From Flavobacterium flevense (GTDB lineage Bacteria > Bacteroidota > Bacteroidia > Flavobacteriales > Flavobacteriaceae), in NCBI RefSeq assembly GCF_900142775.1, contig NZ_FRCC01000001.1, forward strand, positions 1-64,000: 64,000 nucleotides of DNA. Reading direction: 5' to 3'. Below, piece by piece: positions 1-7,979 of this stretch (within the stretch, counting starts at the first letter, position 1; each line of letters begins with the position of its first letter). The notes below the pieces were generated by a model. The model saw only the letters and a list, made by a program, of their open reading frames with translations. It was not told where the DNA came from and did not search any database. The translations under genes were made by a program, and so were the position numbers.

Positions 1-953
1 TCATATTTATAGCCCGTACCAACAAGCGTTGCTTTAATTAATCCCAGAGTACTGCCAATCCAATAATTATTATCTAAACCTTTTTCGAACGTATTTACAA
101 AAAAACCATTATCAAGTCCGTCTCTTGAACTTATTGCTGGGTAATTTATTTTATAAAAAGATGTAGAAACAGTTTGTTGCTTCTTAGTATCAAACACAGA
201 AGTGTTTGCTTTAAGAAATCCATTTTCGGTACCTAAAAGTAAATAGTTAGTTTCATTAGTATATAGTCCTGTAAAATTAGAATAAATGATGTCCCCGTTT
301 GAAACCGTAATTTTCCTTAATTTTGTTTTTCCACTATAGTTTTCAACAAAAAACAATCCTTTGTTTGTAATCATCCATTCTAAACCACTTTTATCAGATT
401 TCATGTCTAAAAACATAGTGCTTTTGGGTACATTATTTAAAAAGTTTTCAGTGAGCACAATTTCAGCGGCTGAAGAAAAATCAACCGAAAAAACTTTTAG
501 ATAATTATTCGACAAAACATATGCTTTATCATCATTAGAAATATAAATAGAATTTATCTTCACTTTGCTTAGTGTAGCGTTATCGTTTAACTTCCATTTG
601 AGTTTTAAAAATTTCTCTTTCTTAATATCAAAACATTCAATTCCCCCTTGTGTTACTAACCACAATAGATTATTTTGGGGAACTATTTTAACTATTCTAT
701 TTTTGTAAACACTTTCAAATGGAGAATTTTCATTGAAAAATGTTTTTATATCGTAGCCATCAAATCTATTTAATCCTCTTAAGGTTGCAAACCAAATAAA
801 ACCTCCATTATCTTGAATAATAGAAGTAACATCAGAATGTGCCAAACCTTCATCAACAGATATTCTATTGAATCGCAATTGCATTTCTTGAGAAAAACCT
901 ATTTGAAGAGCAAATAAGAACCACAAAAAAGACAGTATACTTTTTTTAATCAT
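1..953 (-). CDS. Two-component-regulator propeller protein, N-terminal part (runs off the window)
   Basis: The minus strand is open from an ATG at 953 to the window edge, 317 codons with no stop, so the gene is cut at its 3' end. A signal peptide (residues 1-24, ending FSQ) is followed by ISVDEGLAHSDV, IIQDNGGFIWFAT and RGLNRFDGYD, the typical first blades of the periplasmic Reg_prop beta-propeller. Such propellers sense sugars in hybrid two-component systems, or are fused to a histidine kinase or LuxR-type output; the output domain lies outside the window. It is divergent from the sugar-catabolic operon at 1588 and is a plausible regulator of it (inference). Confidence 0.85.
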   Translation of the reverse strand, partial: MIKKSILSFLWFLFALQIGFSQEMQLRFNRISVDEGLAHSDVTSIIQDNGGFIWFATLRGLNRFDGYDIKTFFNENSPFESVYKNRIVKIVPQNNLLWLVTQGGIECFDIKKEKFLKLKWKLNDNATLSKVKINSIYISNDDKAYVLSNNYLKVFSVDFSSAAEIVLTENFLNNVPKSTMFLDMKSDKSGLEWMITNKGLFFVENYSGKTKLRKITVSNGDIIYSNFTGLYTNETNYLLLGTENGFLKANTSVFDTKKQQTVSTSFYKINYPAISSRDGLDNGFFVNTFEKGLDNNYWIGSTLGLIKATLVGTGYKY

Positions 954-1587
954 TATATAATAGTTTACAAAATTTACAAATTCGCTAAAAAAACATAGCA
1001 CAGTTGCTCAAATACTGTTAAGCAAAGTTAAACCTTATGTTAAATTAAATTTAGCGTTTTTAATTTGAACTATTGTTTTTTTGTTCTATTTAGATGCTAA
1101 ATCAATGATTATTTGACATATCTTAAGTATATCTGTACCTTATACAATAAGACTAAATTTAAAAATGCATACTTATTTATAAATTTATCTAGTTTTAACA
1201 AAGTATTCAAAAATCAGAGTGATTAGTTACACCAGGAAAATATTGTGTTCTAAACAAAAAATTGATACATAATCAAATGATTTTTCACTTTAAGCTAATC
1301 TAATTTCTGCTTAATATTTTATATCTTAAAAAAACGACAAATTAAAGAAAATACAAATTTGTTTTTTTTGACATATTCCTAAAATCAAAAGGATATTAAA
1401 ATAAAACAATGCTTTACCTAATACTTATCACATCATAATTAACCCGAACCCTTCTATTTTACTTTTTTCTCAACTTTAATACGTAAAAAAACCTTAATAA
1501 GAGAAAAAGCAATTATCATGTTCAATTAAACAATCTAGCTCTACAATTTACTTCTAAATTTGGTTTGTAATTTCAAACAAGATTATA
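954..1587. other. Divergent intergenic region, AT-rich
   Basis: A 634-base stretch with no credible ORF between the propeller regulator and the GH2-like gene. It must hold both divergent promoters. The only clear element is a TAnnTTTG box close to the start of the plus-strand gene (listed separately). No RNA gene or long inverted repeat was recognised; the sequence is mostly A/T tracts. Confidence 0.6.
1555..1562 (+). promoter_or_regulatory. Candidate -7 box (TAAATTTG) for the catabolic operon
   Basis: TAAATTTG fits the Bacteroidota -7 consensus TAnnTTTG and ends 25 bases before the ATG at 1588. No good TTG/TTTG -33 element is seen at the usual spacing, so a weak or activator-dependent promoter is possible. 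Confidence 0.35.
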
Positions 1588-2229
1588 ATGAAATCAATTG
1601 TTTCGCTCTTATTAGTTTGGATATTTTCTTTAAATGTCTTTGCTCAGGACAATAAAGTCACAGACCTAACAGTTCTAAAATGGCGTATTTGTTTAGATAA
1701 AGAAGCAACCTGGGCAAATGACAAATTATTTCTAACTCCAGAAATTTTAAAATTACCAAATAATCCGCCTTCTGAAGGATGGGAAATGCTTGAAAAAACT
1801 GGAAATGAAATTACCATTCCCGCAACCGTTGAAGAGCATTATTGGGGCGAAAACGGCTATGATTTCGGGATAACTGGTGATTACATAGGTGTTTTTTGGT
1901 TTTCGACTCAATTTAAGGCAAAGGAAAATTGGAAAGGAAAACGAGTGCTTCTCCATTTTAAAAGTACCAGATTAAGAACTGAAATCTATGTCAATAAAAA
2001 ATTAGCAGGCTATGAAAACAATCGATTGGGAATGCGAATAGAAAACGGTGAATCCATTGTGGGTGTTTATGCCGATCGTAAAGAAGAACTCTATTCTACA
2101 GTCGTTAGAATACCTGTTGGAATAAGAGAAATTATCATTTCATCATTAGATTTAACGAAAGCTATAAATTCAAATACTTCAGCAAGTGTTGTGGCTAAAA
2201 AAATACTGCAAAATATGTTACTTAACTAA
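1588..2229 (+). CDS. Truncated GH2-like sugar-binding domain protein with an unrelated-looking tail
   Basis: 213 aa with a signal peptide (1-19, cleavage near VFAQ). Residues about 26-143 resemble the N-terminal galactose-binding-like domain of family 2 glycoside hydrolases: an ATVEEHYWG segment at 80, DYIGVFWFSTQF at 98, and KGKRVLLHFKSTRLRTEIYVNKKLAGY at 116-142. Full GH2 enzymes have 600-1000 residues with a TIM-barrel catalytic domain, absent here. After YENN (145) the sequence no longer reads as GH2 and ends in about 68 residues (including SIVGVYADRK and SNTSASVVAKKI) that I cannot assign. It looks like a deletion fusion or pseudogene rather than an active glycosidase. First gene of the operon, 11 bases before the ThuA gene. 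Confidence 0.6.
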   Translation: MKSIVSLLLVWIFSLNVFAQDNKVTDLTVLKWRICLDKEATWANDKLFLTPEILKLPNNPPSEGWEMLEKTGNEITIPATVEEHYWGENGYDFGITGDYIGVFWFSTQFKAKENWKGKRVLLHFKSTRLRTEIYVNKKLAGYENNRLGMRIENGESIVGVYADRKEELYSTVVRIPVGIREIIISSLDLTKAINSNTSASVVAKKILQNMLLN

Positions 2230-2240
2230 TAAAATAAATT

Positions 2241-2996
2241 ATGAAAATTAAAACCAGTCGTATCTTTGGCTCTTTACTATGTTTGTTCCTGGTAATTTCT
2301 GCTGCTTCACAAGAATCTAGTGATTCAAATAAATTAACTTCGCTTAAAGATAAAAAAGTCTTATTAGTATATGGAGGTTGGGAAGGTCATAAGCCAAAAG
2401 TATTTGCGGAAAGAGTGAATAAATGGCTTGAAAAAGAAGGTGCCAAAGTTACTATGAGCGATTCATTGGGAGTTTATACTCAAAAAGAAATTATGGACAA
2501 TACCGACCTTGTAATCCAATATTGGACGATGGGACAAATTTCAAAAGAACAAAGTAAGGCTTTGTTGGATGCTGTTAAAAATGGAATTGGAATAGCGGGT
2601 TGTCACGGTGGATTGGGTGATTCCTTCAGAAACAATACAGACTATCAATATATGATTGGCGGCCAATTTGTAACACACCCTGGAGGTTTAATCGATTACG
2701 ATGTAACTATCATTAAGGACAAAAACCCAATTACTAAAGGTATTTCTAATTTTAGTGTTAAAAATACGGAACAATATTATATGCACATTGATCCTAAAGT
2801 AAAAATACTGGCAACAACCACTTTTTCAGACACTCATAATTATTGGATTAAAGGAACGGTAATGCCTGTTTGCTGGACAACTCAATATGATAAAGGAAAG
2901 GTTTTTTATTTATCAATTGGACATGATCCAAAAGATTTTGATAATCCTGACGCATGGCAATTATTAACTAGAGGCTTCAAATGGGCTTGTAAATAA
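2241..2996 (+). CDS. ThuA-like domain protein, secreted
   Basis: 251 aa with a signal peptide (about 1-23). The rest is one ThuA-like (trehalose utilisation, class I glutamine amidotransferase-like) domain: KVLLVYGGWEGHKP at 39-52, DLVIQYWTMGQIS at 89-101, GIGIAGCHGG at 115-124 in the position of the nucleophile elbow, and FVTHPGG at 143-149. ThuA proteins act with Gfo/Idh/MocA dehydrogenases in pathways through 3-keto sugars; the exact reaction here is not readable from sequence. The gene sits 12 bases before such a dehydrogenase, matching the thuA-thuB arrangement. The signal peptide suggests periplasmic action. Confidence 0.82.
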   Translation: MKIKTSRIFGSLLCLFLVISAASQESSDSNKLTSLKDKKVLLVYGGWEGHKPKVFAERVNKWLEKEGAKVTMSDSLGVYTQKEIMDNTDLVIQYWTMGQISKEQSKALLDAVKNGIGIAGCHGGLGDSFRNNTDYQYMIGGQFVTHPGGLIDYDVTIIKDKNPITKGISNFSVKNTEQYYMHIDPKVKILATTTFSDTHNYWIKGTVMPVCWTTQYDKGKVFYLSIGHDPKDFDNPDAWQLLTRGFKWACK

Positions 2997-3008
2997 AAAT
3001 TAAAAAAA

Positions 3009-4154
3009 ATGACACGAAAATTAAGAATGGGAATGATTGGTGGAGGAATTGGTTCATTCATCGGTGATGTGCACCGAAAAGCTGCTGCATTGGATGGTAT
3101 GATAGAGTTAGTCTGCGGTGCTTTTAGTAGTAGTCCTGAAAAATCGATAGCCTCTGGCAAAGACTTTTATCTTCCCGAAGATAGATGTTACAAAGATTAT
3201 GAAGAAATGATCGCAAAAGAGAAAATGCTTCCCGAAGATCAACGAATGAATTTTGCGGCAATAGTGACACCCAATCACATGCACTTTACTCCCGCAAAAT
3301 TAGCTTTAGAAAACGGTTTTCATGTGGTTTGCGATAAACCTATGACCCTAACCCTGGAAGAGGCTATTGAACTTGAAAAAATCGTAACCAAAAGTGGGCT
3401 ATTATTTGCTTTAACCCATAATTATACCGGACATCCATTAGTTAAACAAGCTAAAGCTATGGTGACCAATGATGTCTTGGGAAACATCCGAAAAATTCAA
3501 GTACAATATTTACAAGGCTGGTTATCCACCTCAGTAGAAAAAACAGGACACAAACAAGCTTCTTGGAGAGTAGATCCTAGTAAATCAGGTATTGGTGGTG
3601 CTCTAGGCGATATTGGTACGCATGCCGAAAATTTGGTCGAATATATTACAGGTTTAAAAATAGAGGAATTAGCAGCCGATTTAGGACGATTTGGTAAGGG
3701 AAGAGTATTAGACGATGATGGAAATCTACTTATTCGGATGGAAAATGGTGCCAAAGGAACAATGTCATTTTCTCAAATTGCTTTGGGTGAAGAAAACAAT
3801 CTATCTATTAAAGTATATGGAGAAAAAGGAAGTTTAGAGTGGCATCAAGAAAATCCCAATCAATTAATTACACATTGGCTTAAAGAACCCAAAAAAATCT
3901 TCACTCCAAATGGGAATGATTTATATCCAGAAGCATTAAATAGTTCAAGAATACCAGCTGGTCACCCAGAAGGCTATTTAGAAGCTTTTGCAACTATTTA
4001 CAAAAATTTCGCTATTCATTTAATGGCAGTATTAAGCAATAAAACAATTGAAAAACCCGATTATCCAACAGTAAATGATGGAATAAGAGGGATGAAGTTT
4101 ATTTATGCAGCAGTAGAAAGTGATAAAAACAATGCTACTTGGACTAAGATTTAA
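3009..4154 (+). CDS. Gfo/Idh/MocA family NAD(P)-dependent oxidoreductase
   Basis: 381 aa. An N-terminal Rossmann fold shows the dinucleotide loop GMIGGGIGS at residues 8-16, and the family signature appears as CDKP (108-111; usually EKP), whose lysine is catalytic. The C-terminal alpha/beta domain holds GALGDIGTH (198-205), giving the usual substrate-binding Asp and His. Members oxidise or reduce sugars, inositols or glycosides at a ring hydroxyl. No signal peptide, so cytoplasmic. Third gene of the operon, between ThuA-like and isomerase genes; a ThuB-like role (forming or reducing a 3-keto sugar) is inferred. The substrate is unknown. Confidence 0.9.
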   Translation: MTRKLRMGMIGGGIGSFIGDVHRKAAALDGMIELVCGAFSSSPEKSIASGKDFYLPEDRCYKDYEEMIAKEKMLPEDQRMNFAAIVTPNHMHFTPAKLALENGFHVVCDKPMTLTLEEAIELEKIVTKSGLLFALTHNYTGHPLVKQAKAMVTNDVLGNIRKIQVQYLQGWLSTSVEKTGHKQASWRVDPSKSGIGGALGDIGTHAENLVEYITGLKIEELAADLGRFGKGRVLDDDGNLLIRMENGAKGTMSFSQIALGEENNLSIKVYGEKGSLEWHQENPNQLITHWLKEPKKIFTPNGNDLYPEALNSSRIPAGHPEGYLEAFATIYKNFAIHLMAVLSNKTIEKPDYPTVNDGIRGMKFIYAAVESDKNNATWTKI

Positions 4155-4192
4155 TATACAAATAGAATGTCTTAAATTATTAACCAATTTAT

Positions 4193-5245
4193 ATGAAAAC
4201 AATTAAAGGACCTGCTGTGTTTTTAGCTCAATTTGCGGGAAATCAACCTCCATTCAACAGTTTAGAAGGGATGTGTAAATGGGCAGCCGATTTAGGATAT
4301 AAAGGAATACAGATACCAACATGGGAACATAGCTTAATCGATATTGATATAGCTGCTGAAAGTCAGGATTATTGTGATGATTTAAAAGGAAAAGTTAATT
4401 CCTATGGATTAGAAATAACCGAGTTATCCACACATCTTCAAGGACAATTAGTCGCTGTAAATCCAGCTTTTGATATTATGTTTGATAGCTTTGCCCCTGA
4501 CGCAGTCAAAAACAACCCAAAAGCAAGAACAGAATGGGCAATCCAAACCGTGAAAAATGCTGGAACTGCCAGCGGACGATTAGGATTAAAATCTCATGCC
4601 ACCTTTTCAGGATCTTTATTATGGCACACTGTTTATCCATGGCCACAACGACCTAATGGACTTGTGAAAATGGGATTTGAAGAATTAGCAAAGCGATGGC
4701 TACCCATTTTAAACCATTTTGATGAGCATGATGTAAATGTATGCTACGAAATTCATCCTGGAGAAGATTTACACGATGGAATCTCTTTCGAACGTTTTCT
4801 TGAAGCAACAGCGAATCATCAACGAGTAAACATTTTATATGATCCTAGTCATTTTGTATTACAACAATTAGACTATTTAAGTTTTATTGATTTTTATCAC
4901 GACCGCATTAAAGCTTTTCACGTAAAAGATGCCGAATTTAATCCTACAGGAAAACAAGGCGTTTACGGTGGCTATTCCGATTGGAAAGATAGAGCGGGTC
5001 GTTTTAGATCTTTAGGGGATGGTCAAGTGGATTTTAAAAGTATTTTTTCAAAATTAACCAAATACGAATGTGATGTATGGGCAGTAATGGAATGGGAATG
5101 TTGCATAAAATCATCATCACAAGGAGCTCGTGAAGGCGCTCCTTTCATACTAAACCATATTATTGAAGCAACTGAAAGAAGTTTTGATGATTTTGCAGGA
5201 ACTGAAATTGACAAAGAACAATTAAAAAAGATTTTGGGAATATAG
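4193..5245 (+). CDS. Sugar phosphate isomerase/epimerase (xylose-isomerase-like TIM barrel)
   Basis: 350 aa, cytoplasmic, AP-endonuclease-2-type TIM barrel. Likely divalent-metal ligands are in the expected order: E186 in CYEIHPGED, D217 and H220 in YDPSH, H243 in FHVKDAEF and a late Glu in AVMEWE (about 304). This family includes hydroxypyruvate isomerases, inosose isomerases, keto-sugar epimerases and C-deglycosidase partners. With the ThuA-like and Gfo/Idh/MocA genes upstream it completes a set typical of keto-sugar or C/O-glycoside breakdown. It is 38 bases after the dehydrogenase and is the last gene of the operon. The substrate cannot be told from sequence. Confidence 0.88.
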   Translation: MKTIKGPAVFLAQFAGNQPPFNSLEGMCKWAADLGYKGIQIPTWEHSLIDIDIAAESQDYCDDLKGKVNSYGLEITELSTHLQGQLVAVNPAFDIMFDSFAPDAVKNNPKARTEWAIQTVKNAGTASGRLGLKSHATFSGSLLWHTVYPWPQRPNGLVKMGFEELAKRWLPILNHFDEHDVNVCYEIHPGEDLHDGISFERFLEATANHQRVNILYDPSHFVLQQLDYLSFIDFYHDRIKAFHVKDAEFNPTGKQGVYGGYSDWKDRAGRFRSLGDGQVDFKSIFSKLTKYECDVWAVMEWECCIKSSSQGAREGAPFILNHIIEATERSFDDFAGTEIDKEQLKKILGI

Positions 5246-5611
5246 AAACGATTTGAAATAGCACTATTAAATCTAATAAGCCGCCAAAGTTCATCTCTCA
5301 AAAATATTTTTATTCAAGATGGAAAATTCATTTTCTAAAAAAATGTTCTTAAACTAAATCACTTATTTTACTACAAAAATTATTTTCTATTTTGCGGTTT
5401 AAAAAGAGTAAATTATACTGCCTATTTAATGCTTTTTATCCAAACAAATCTCTAAAATCTAATATAAAATGATTTGAGATTTGTTCGGATAAGAACACTT
5501 AATAATAAGCATCTTTAAATTTTAAAAAATGTATCATAGAATAAGTTCCACGGCTTTAATTGTAGATTGTATGAAGCTTCTCAATATCGGCAGTGTCTAT
5601 GTAGACAGGTT
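5246..5611. other. Intergenic region between catabolic operon and excisionase-like gene
   Basis: 366 AT-rich bases with no ORF. It contains a strong inverted repeat (5432-5496, listed separately) that may end transcription of the catabolic operon, and a 14-base dyad, TGTCTA-TG-TAGACA, at 5594-5607 just beyond the end of the excisionase-like gene. No copy of the tRNA-Pro 3' end, which would mark the other attachment site, was seen here. Confidence 0.6.
5432..5496. repeat. Imperfect inverted repeat, about 19 bp arms
   Basis: The arm ATCCAAACAAATCTC (5438-5452) pairs with GAGATTTGTTCGGAT (5476-5490) at 14 of 15 positions, and pairing extends a few bases outward with one more mismatch. The loop is about 23 bases. 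It could be a terminator for the upstream operon or a recombination or regulator site; there is no good T-run after it on the plus strand. Confidence 0.6.
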
Positions 5612-5899
5612 TCAGTTAATATTACTAGTTCCATCCATCAGTTTTTGAATATCCTCATAACGGTAGTACATAAGCCCTCCTATTTTATTATAAGGAAGAG
5701 TACCATTTAACCGAAGGTTCTGTAGAGTCCCTGCTGAAATATTTAAAAGTTTACGAACCTCATAGCTTTTGAGCCAAACACGAGCTTCTTGACCTTGCTT
5801 GCGAGGATACTGTTGATACTTGCGGATTTCTTCCAACAATTCTTTTTTAAATTTTTCAAGGTCGTCTTTAGTAATTAGATCCACGTTCATAATTTTCAC
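5612..5899 (-). CDS. Helix-turn-helix excisionase-like protein
   Basis: 95 aa. Residues about 40-88 (VWLKSYEVRKLLNISAGTLQNLR, then NGTLPYNKIGGLMYYRYEDIQ) form the MerR/HTH_17-like winged helix of excisionase-family DNA-binding proteins, widespread in Bacteroidota integrative elements. The N-terminus is a charged helix. A second Met at residue 4 (5890) is an equally possible start. It lies about 250 bases downstream of, and in the same orientation as, the tyrosine recombinase, which suggests it is the directionality factor (Xis) of that element. This is inferred from context; the same fold is also used by transcription regulators. Confidence 0.75.
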   Translation of the reverse strand: MKIMNVDLITKDDLEKFKKELLEEIRKYQQYPRKQGQEARVWLKSYEVRKLLNISAGTLQNLRLNGTLPYNKIGGLMYYRYEDIQKLMDGTSNIN

Positions 5900-6049
5900 T
5901 TTTTTATTAGCTTACACCATCTAAACTTATAAGTCAGGTAGTTAATTAATTTGGCAAACAAAATAACGCTATTATAGTCCTAAAAAATAAAATTGGATAC
6001 ACTTGGCTAACTTTGTCTATCTTTTACTAGCAAAATGCTTTTTGTTATG

Positions 6050-6059
6050 GTTAGCTAAC
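6050..6059. repeat. 10-bp perfect palindrome GTTAGCTAAC
   Basis: The palindrome lies in the 250-base gap between the integrase and excisionase-like genes; a related GGCTAAC occurs at 6005-6011. It could be a binding site for the excisionase-like protein, but is short enough to be chance. Confidence 0.3.
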
Positions 6060-6150
6060 TAGAATAAAATAATTGAGATTAAATCGAATAACAAGAAAAA
6101 GGCGATTGTAAATAACCACCTTTTATGTGTCAAAAATTCTACGTGTAACA

Positions 6151-7425
6151 TTAATTGTCTTGCAAACTACTGGAAGATATACGCTGCTTAAGATTACGCA
6201 TGTCCTCACTAAGTTTGTGTTCTATTACCTTTGCATAGATTTGAGTGGTGCGAATATTTGTATGACCGAGCATTTTCGATACACTTTCTATTGGAACTCC
6301 ATTACTCAGTGTAACTGTAGTTGCAAAAGTATGCCTTGCTATATGAAAAGTCAATATCTTTGTTATCCCACATATATCAGCGATTTCTTTAAGGTAACCA
6401 TTCATACGTTGATTTGAAATTACAGGAAAGACTGTACCATTATTTTGTGCCCGGGGATCATCCCTATATTTTTCAATTAATTTCATTGCTTGTGGCAATA
6501 TCGGTACACGTACACTTATGTCAGTTTTTATCCTATTTGTGGATATCCAAAGCTCTCCATCAGCACCAGTAATAATATTATTCGGTCTTAGCTCAGCAAG
6601 GTCAATATAAGCAAGCCCCGTATAACAACTAAACAAGAACATATCCCTTACATGTCTCAGACGTTCGATGCCAAAATGTTTGTTTTCTAATCCTTCGAGT
6701 TCTCGTTTGGTCAAACATTGTCGCTCCACTTTGTCAAAATGCTTTTTGAAACTTGAAAACGGATCTTTAGGTAACCAATCTAACAGTACAGCCATATTTA
6801 TCATTTTACGAAGTCTTTCAATATGTTTCATTATGCCATTGTTATTTAAAGGCTTTTGATGATCTTTCGGGACATGATTAAATAAATAGCTTTCAAAATC
6901 TAATATAAATCTATAGGTCAATTCAGAAAGAACAATATCACTTCTATAGTACTTCTCCATAAGGAACTTTTTAATATACCTTTGGGTCGTATAGTAATTT
7001 TTCATCGTGCCATGAGCCAACTTATGCATCTGTTGCTGATTATGATGTTCTATAAGTACTAGCATTGTTGGAGCCAATTTTCCAGTACCCAGCATTTTCT
7101 CTCGAATTGCAGGACCATCTATCACGACATCTGTGAGCAGCATCTGTTGGTAGGTACTTATAATTTTTGCTTTGAATTGATTAAGAAACATACTAAGTTC
7201 AGCGATTTCCTTTCTGCTTCCCCTTGGCATTCCTTTTTTGCTGTCCCATTCTGATGCCATTACCGAGCGCTTTACTGATATTTCTGTACGCTTGCCATTT
7301 ACAGTTATTCTTGCGCAAATTGGCATTTTTCCCTGTGAAGAAACCTTCTGTACTTTAAGATAAAATAATACCCCAAATGTGTTGTTTATTGTTTTCATAT
7401 CTCCAAAAAATTTAATATTTAACAT
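6151..7425 (-). CDS. Tyrosine-type site-specific recombinase/integrase
   Basis: 424 aa, in the normal range for Bacteroidota integrases. Residues about 15-110 are the arm-type DNA-binding domain (FYLKVQK, ICARITVNGKRTEISV, EWDSKKG), about 120-230 the SAM-like core-binding domain, and 240-410 the catalytic domain. Visible catalytic residues are K300, H361-I-A-R364-H, H388 in MLGHTN and the nucleophile Y397 in TTQIYAKV. The first Arg of the usual R-K-H-R-H-Y set is Ala272 (YTGLAYIDL), a substitution known in IntDOT-type integrases. It starts about 280 bases from the 3' end of tRNA-Pro and reads away from it, so it probably integrates the element into that tRNA gene. Confidence 0.93.
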   Translation of the reverse strand: MLNIKFFGDMKTINNTFGVLFYLKVQKVSSQGKMPICARITVNGKRTEISVKRSVMASEWDSKKGMPRGSRKEIAELSMFLNQFKAKIISTYQQMLLTDVVIDGPAIREKMLGTGKLAPTMLVLIEHHNQQQMHKLAHGTMKNYYTTQRYIKKFLMEKYYRSDIVLSELTYRFILDFESYLFNHVPKDHQKPLNNNGIMKHIERLRKMINMAVLLDWLPKDPFSSFKKHFDKVERQCLTKRELEGLENKHFGIERLRHVRDMFLFSCYTGLAYIDLAELRPNNIITGADGELWISTNRIKTDISVRVPILPQAMKLIEKYRDDPRAQNNGTVFPVISNQRMNGYLKEIADICGITKILTFHIARHTFATTVTLSNGVPIESVSKMLGHTNIRTTQIYAKVIEHKLSEDMRNLKQRISSSSLQDN

Positions 7426-7645
7426 CTCTTTTCTGATAAATTCAAATCATATTTGGAGATACTATTATGTAAATAAATAGATTCGATTACCCCAGGAATT
7501 TAAAAATACCAAACAAAAAAACATTGACTGAATTAGAAGATGTTATCCCTTTAAAAGGGACCTAAATTTAGGAAAACAAAAAGGGTAGCCGAATAGGTCC
7601 CATTTTATTTGATACGACTTGAACATTTTGGAGTTAAATAAATAG
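7426..7645. other. Probable attachment region between integrase and tRNA-Pro, with nested palindromes
   Basis: This non-coding stretch contains TCCCTTT-A-AAAGGGA (7546-7560), the 12-base palindrome CCTAAATTTAGG (7561-7572), and GGGACCT (7557-7563) matched by AGGTCCC (7595-7601). Overlapping dyads next to an integrase start are what one expects of arm-type binding sites or integrase promoter control. That role is inference; no direct-repeat partner is visible in the window. Confidence 0.45.
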
Positions 7646-7680
7646 AAAAACCCCTTAAATCATACAATTTAAGGGGTTTT
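7646..7680 (-). terminator. Terminator downstream of tRNA-Pro
   Basis: AACCCCTTAAAT and ATTTAAGGGGTT form a long near-perfect stem around a short loop, with A-runs and T-runs on both sides, so it could work in both directions. It lies just past the tRNA 3' end on the minus strand. Confidence 0.8.
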
Positions 7681-7704
7681 GACTGCTTTTAAAAAGCTTT
7701 TTTG

Positions 7705-7779
7705 TCGGGGTGGCAGGATTCGAACCTGCGGCCTCCTGCTCCCAAAGCAGGCGCGATAACCGGGCTACGCTACACCCCG
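7705..7779 (-). tRNA. tRNA-Pro (anticodon TGG)
   Basis: On the minus strand the 7-bp acceptor CGGGGTG pairs with CACCCCG, followed by discriminator A. The T-arm contains GGTTCGAATCC, and the anticodon stem CCTGC/GCAGG encloses loop TTTGGGA, giving anticodon TGG for proline. CCA is not encoded. The structure is complete, so the gene is presumably functional. Its 3' end faces the integrase, which makes it the likely integration target. Confidence 0.97.
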
Positions 7780-7979
7780 TAACGCGGCTGCAAATATACA
7801 ACTCTTTTTTGCTTATGCAAACTATAAATCAAAAATAAATTCAATTGTAAAAATATTTTTTTAGCGGTAGTCTAAAACCTGACAAAACACCTCAAATCAG
7901 GCTTTAACAAATGTTAACAAAATAGATTTTTAGAAACAATAATAAATTGTATTTTTACCGTTCAAAATTATAGAAATAA

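Noticed and set aside
5246-5611. Second attachment site of the integrase element next to the excisionase-like gene
   Set aside because: I looked for a repeat of the tRNA-Pro 3' end in this gap and found none.
6127-6417. Open frame of 96 codons opposite the integrase gene
   Set aside because: It lies antisense inside the integrase catalytic domain, has no recognisable motif and no promoter; it is a shadow frame.
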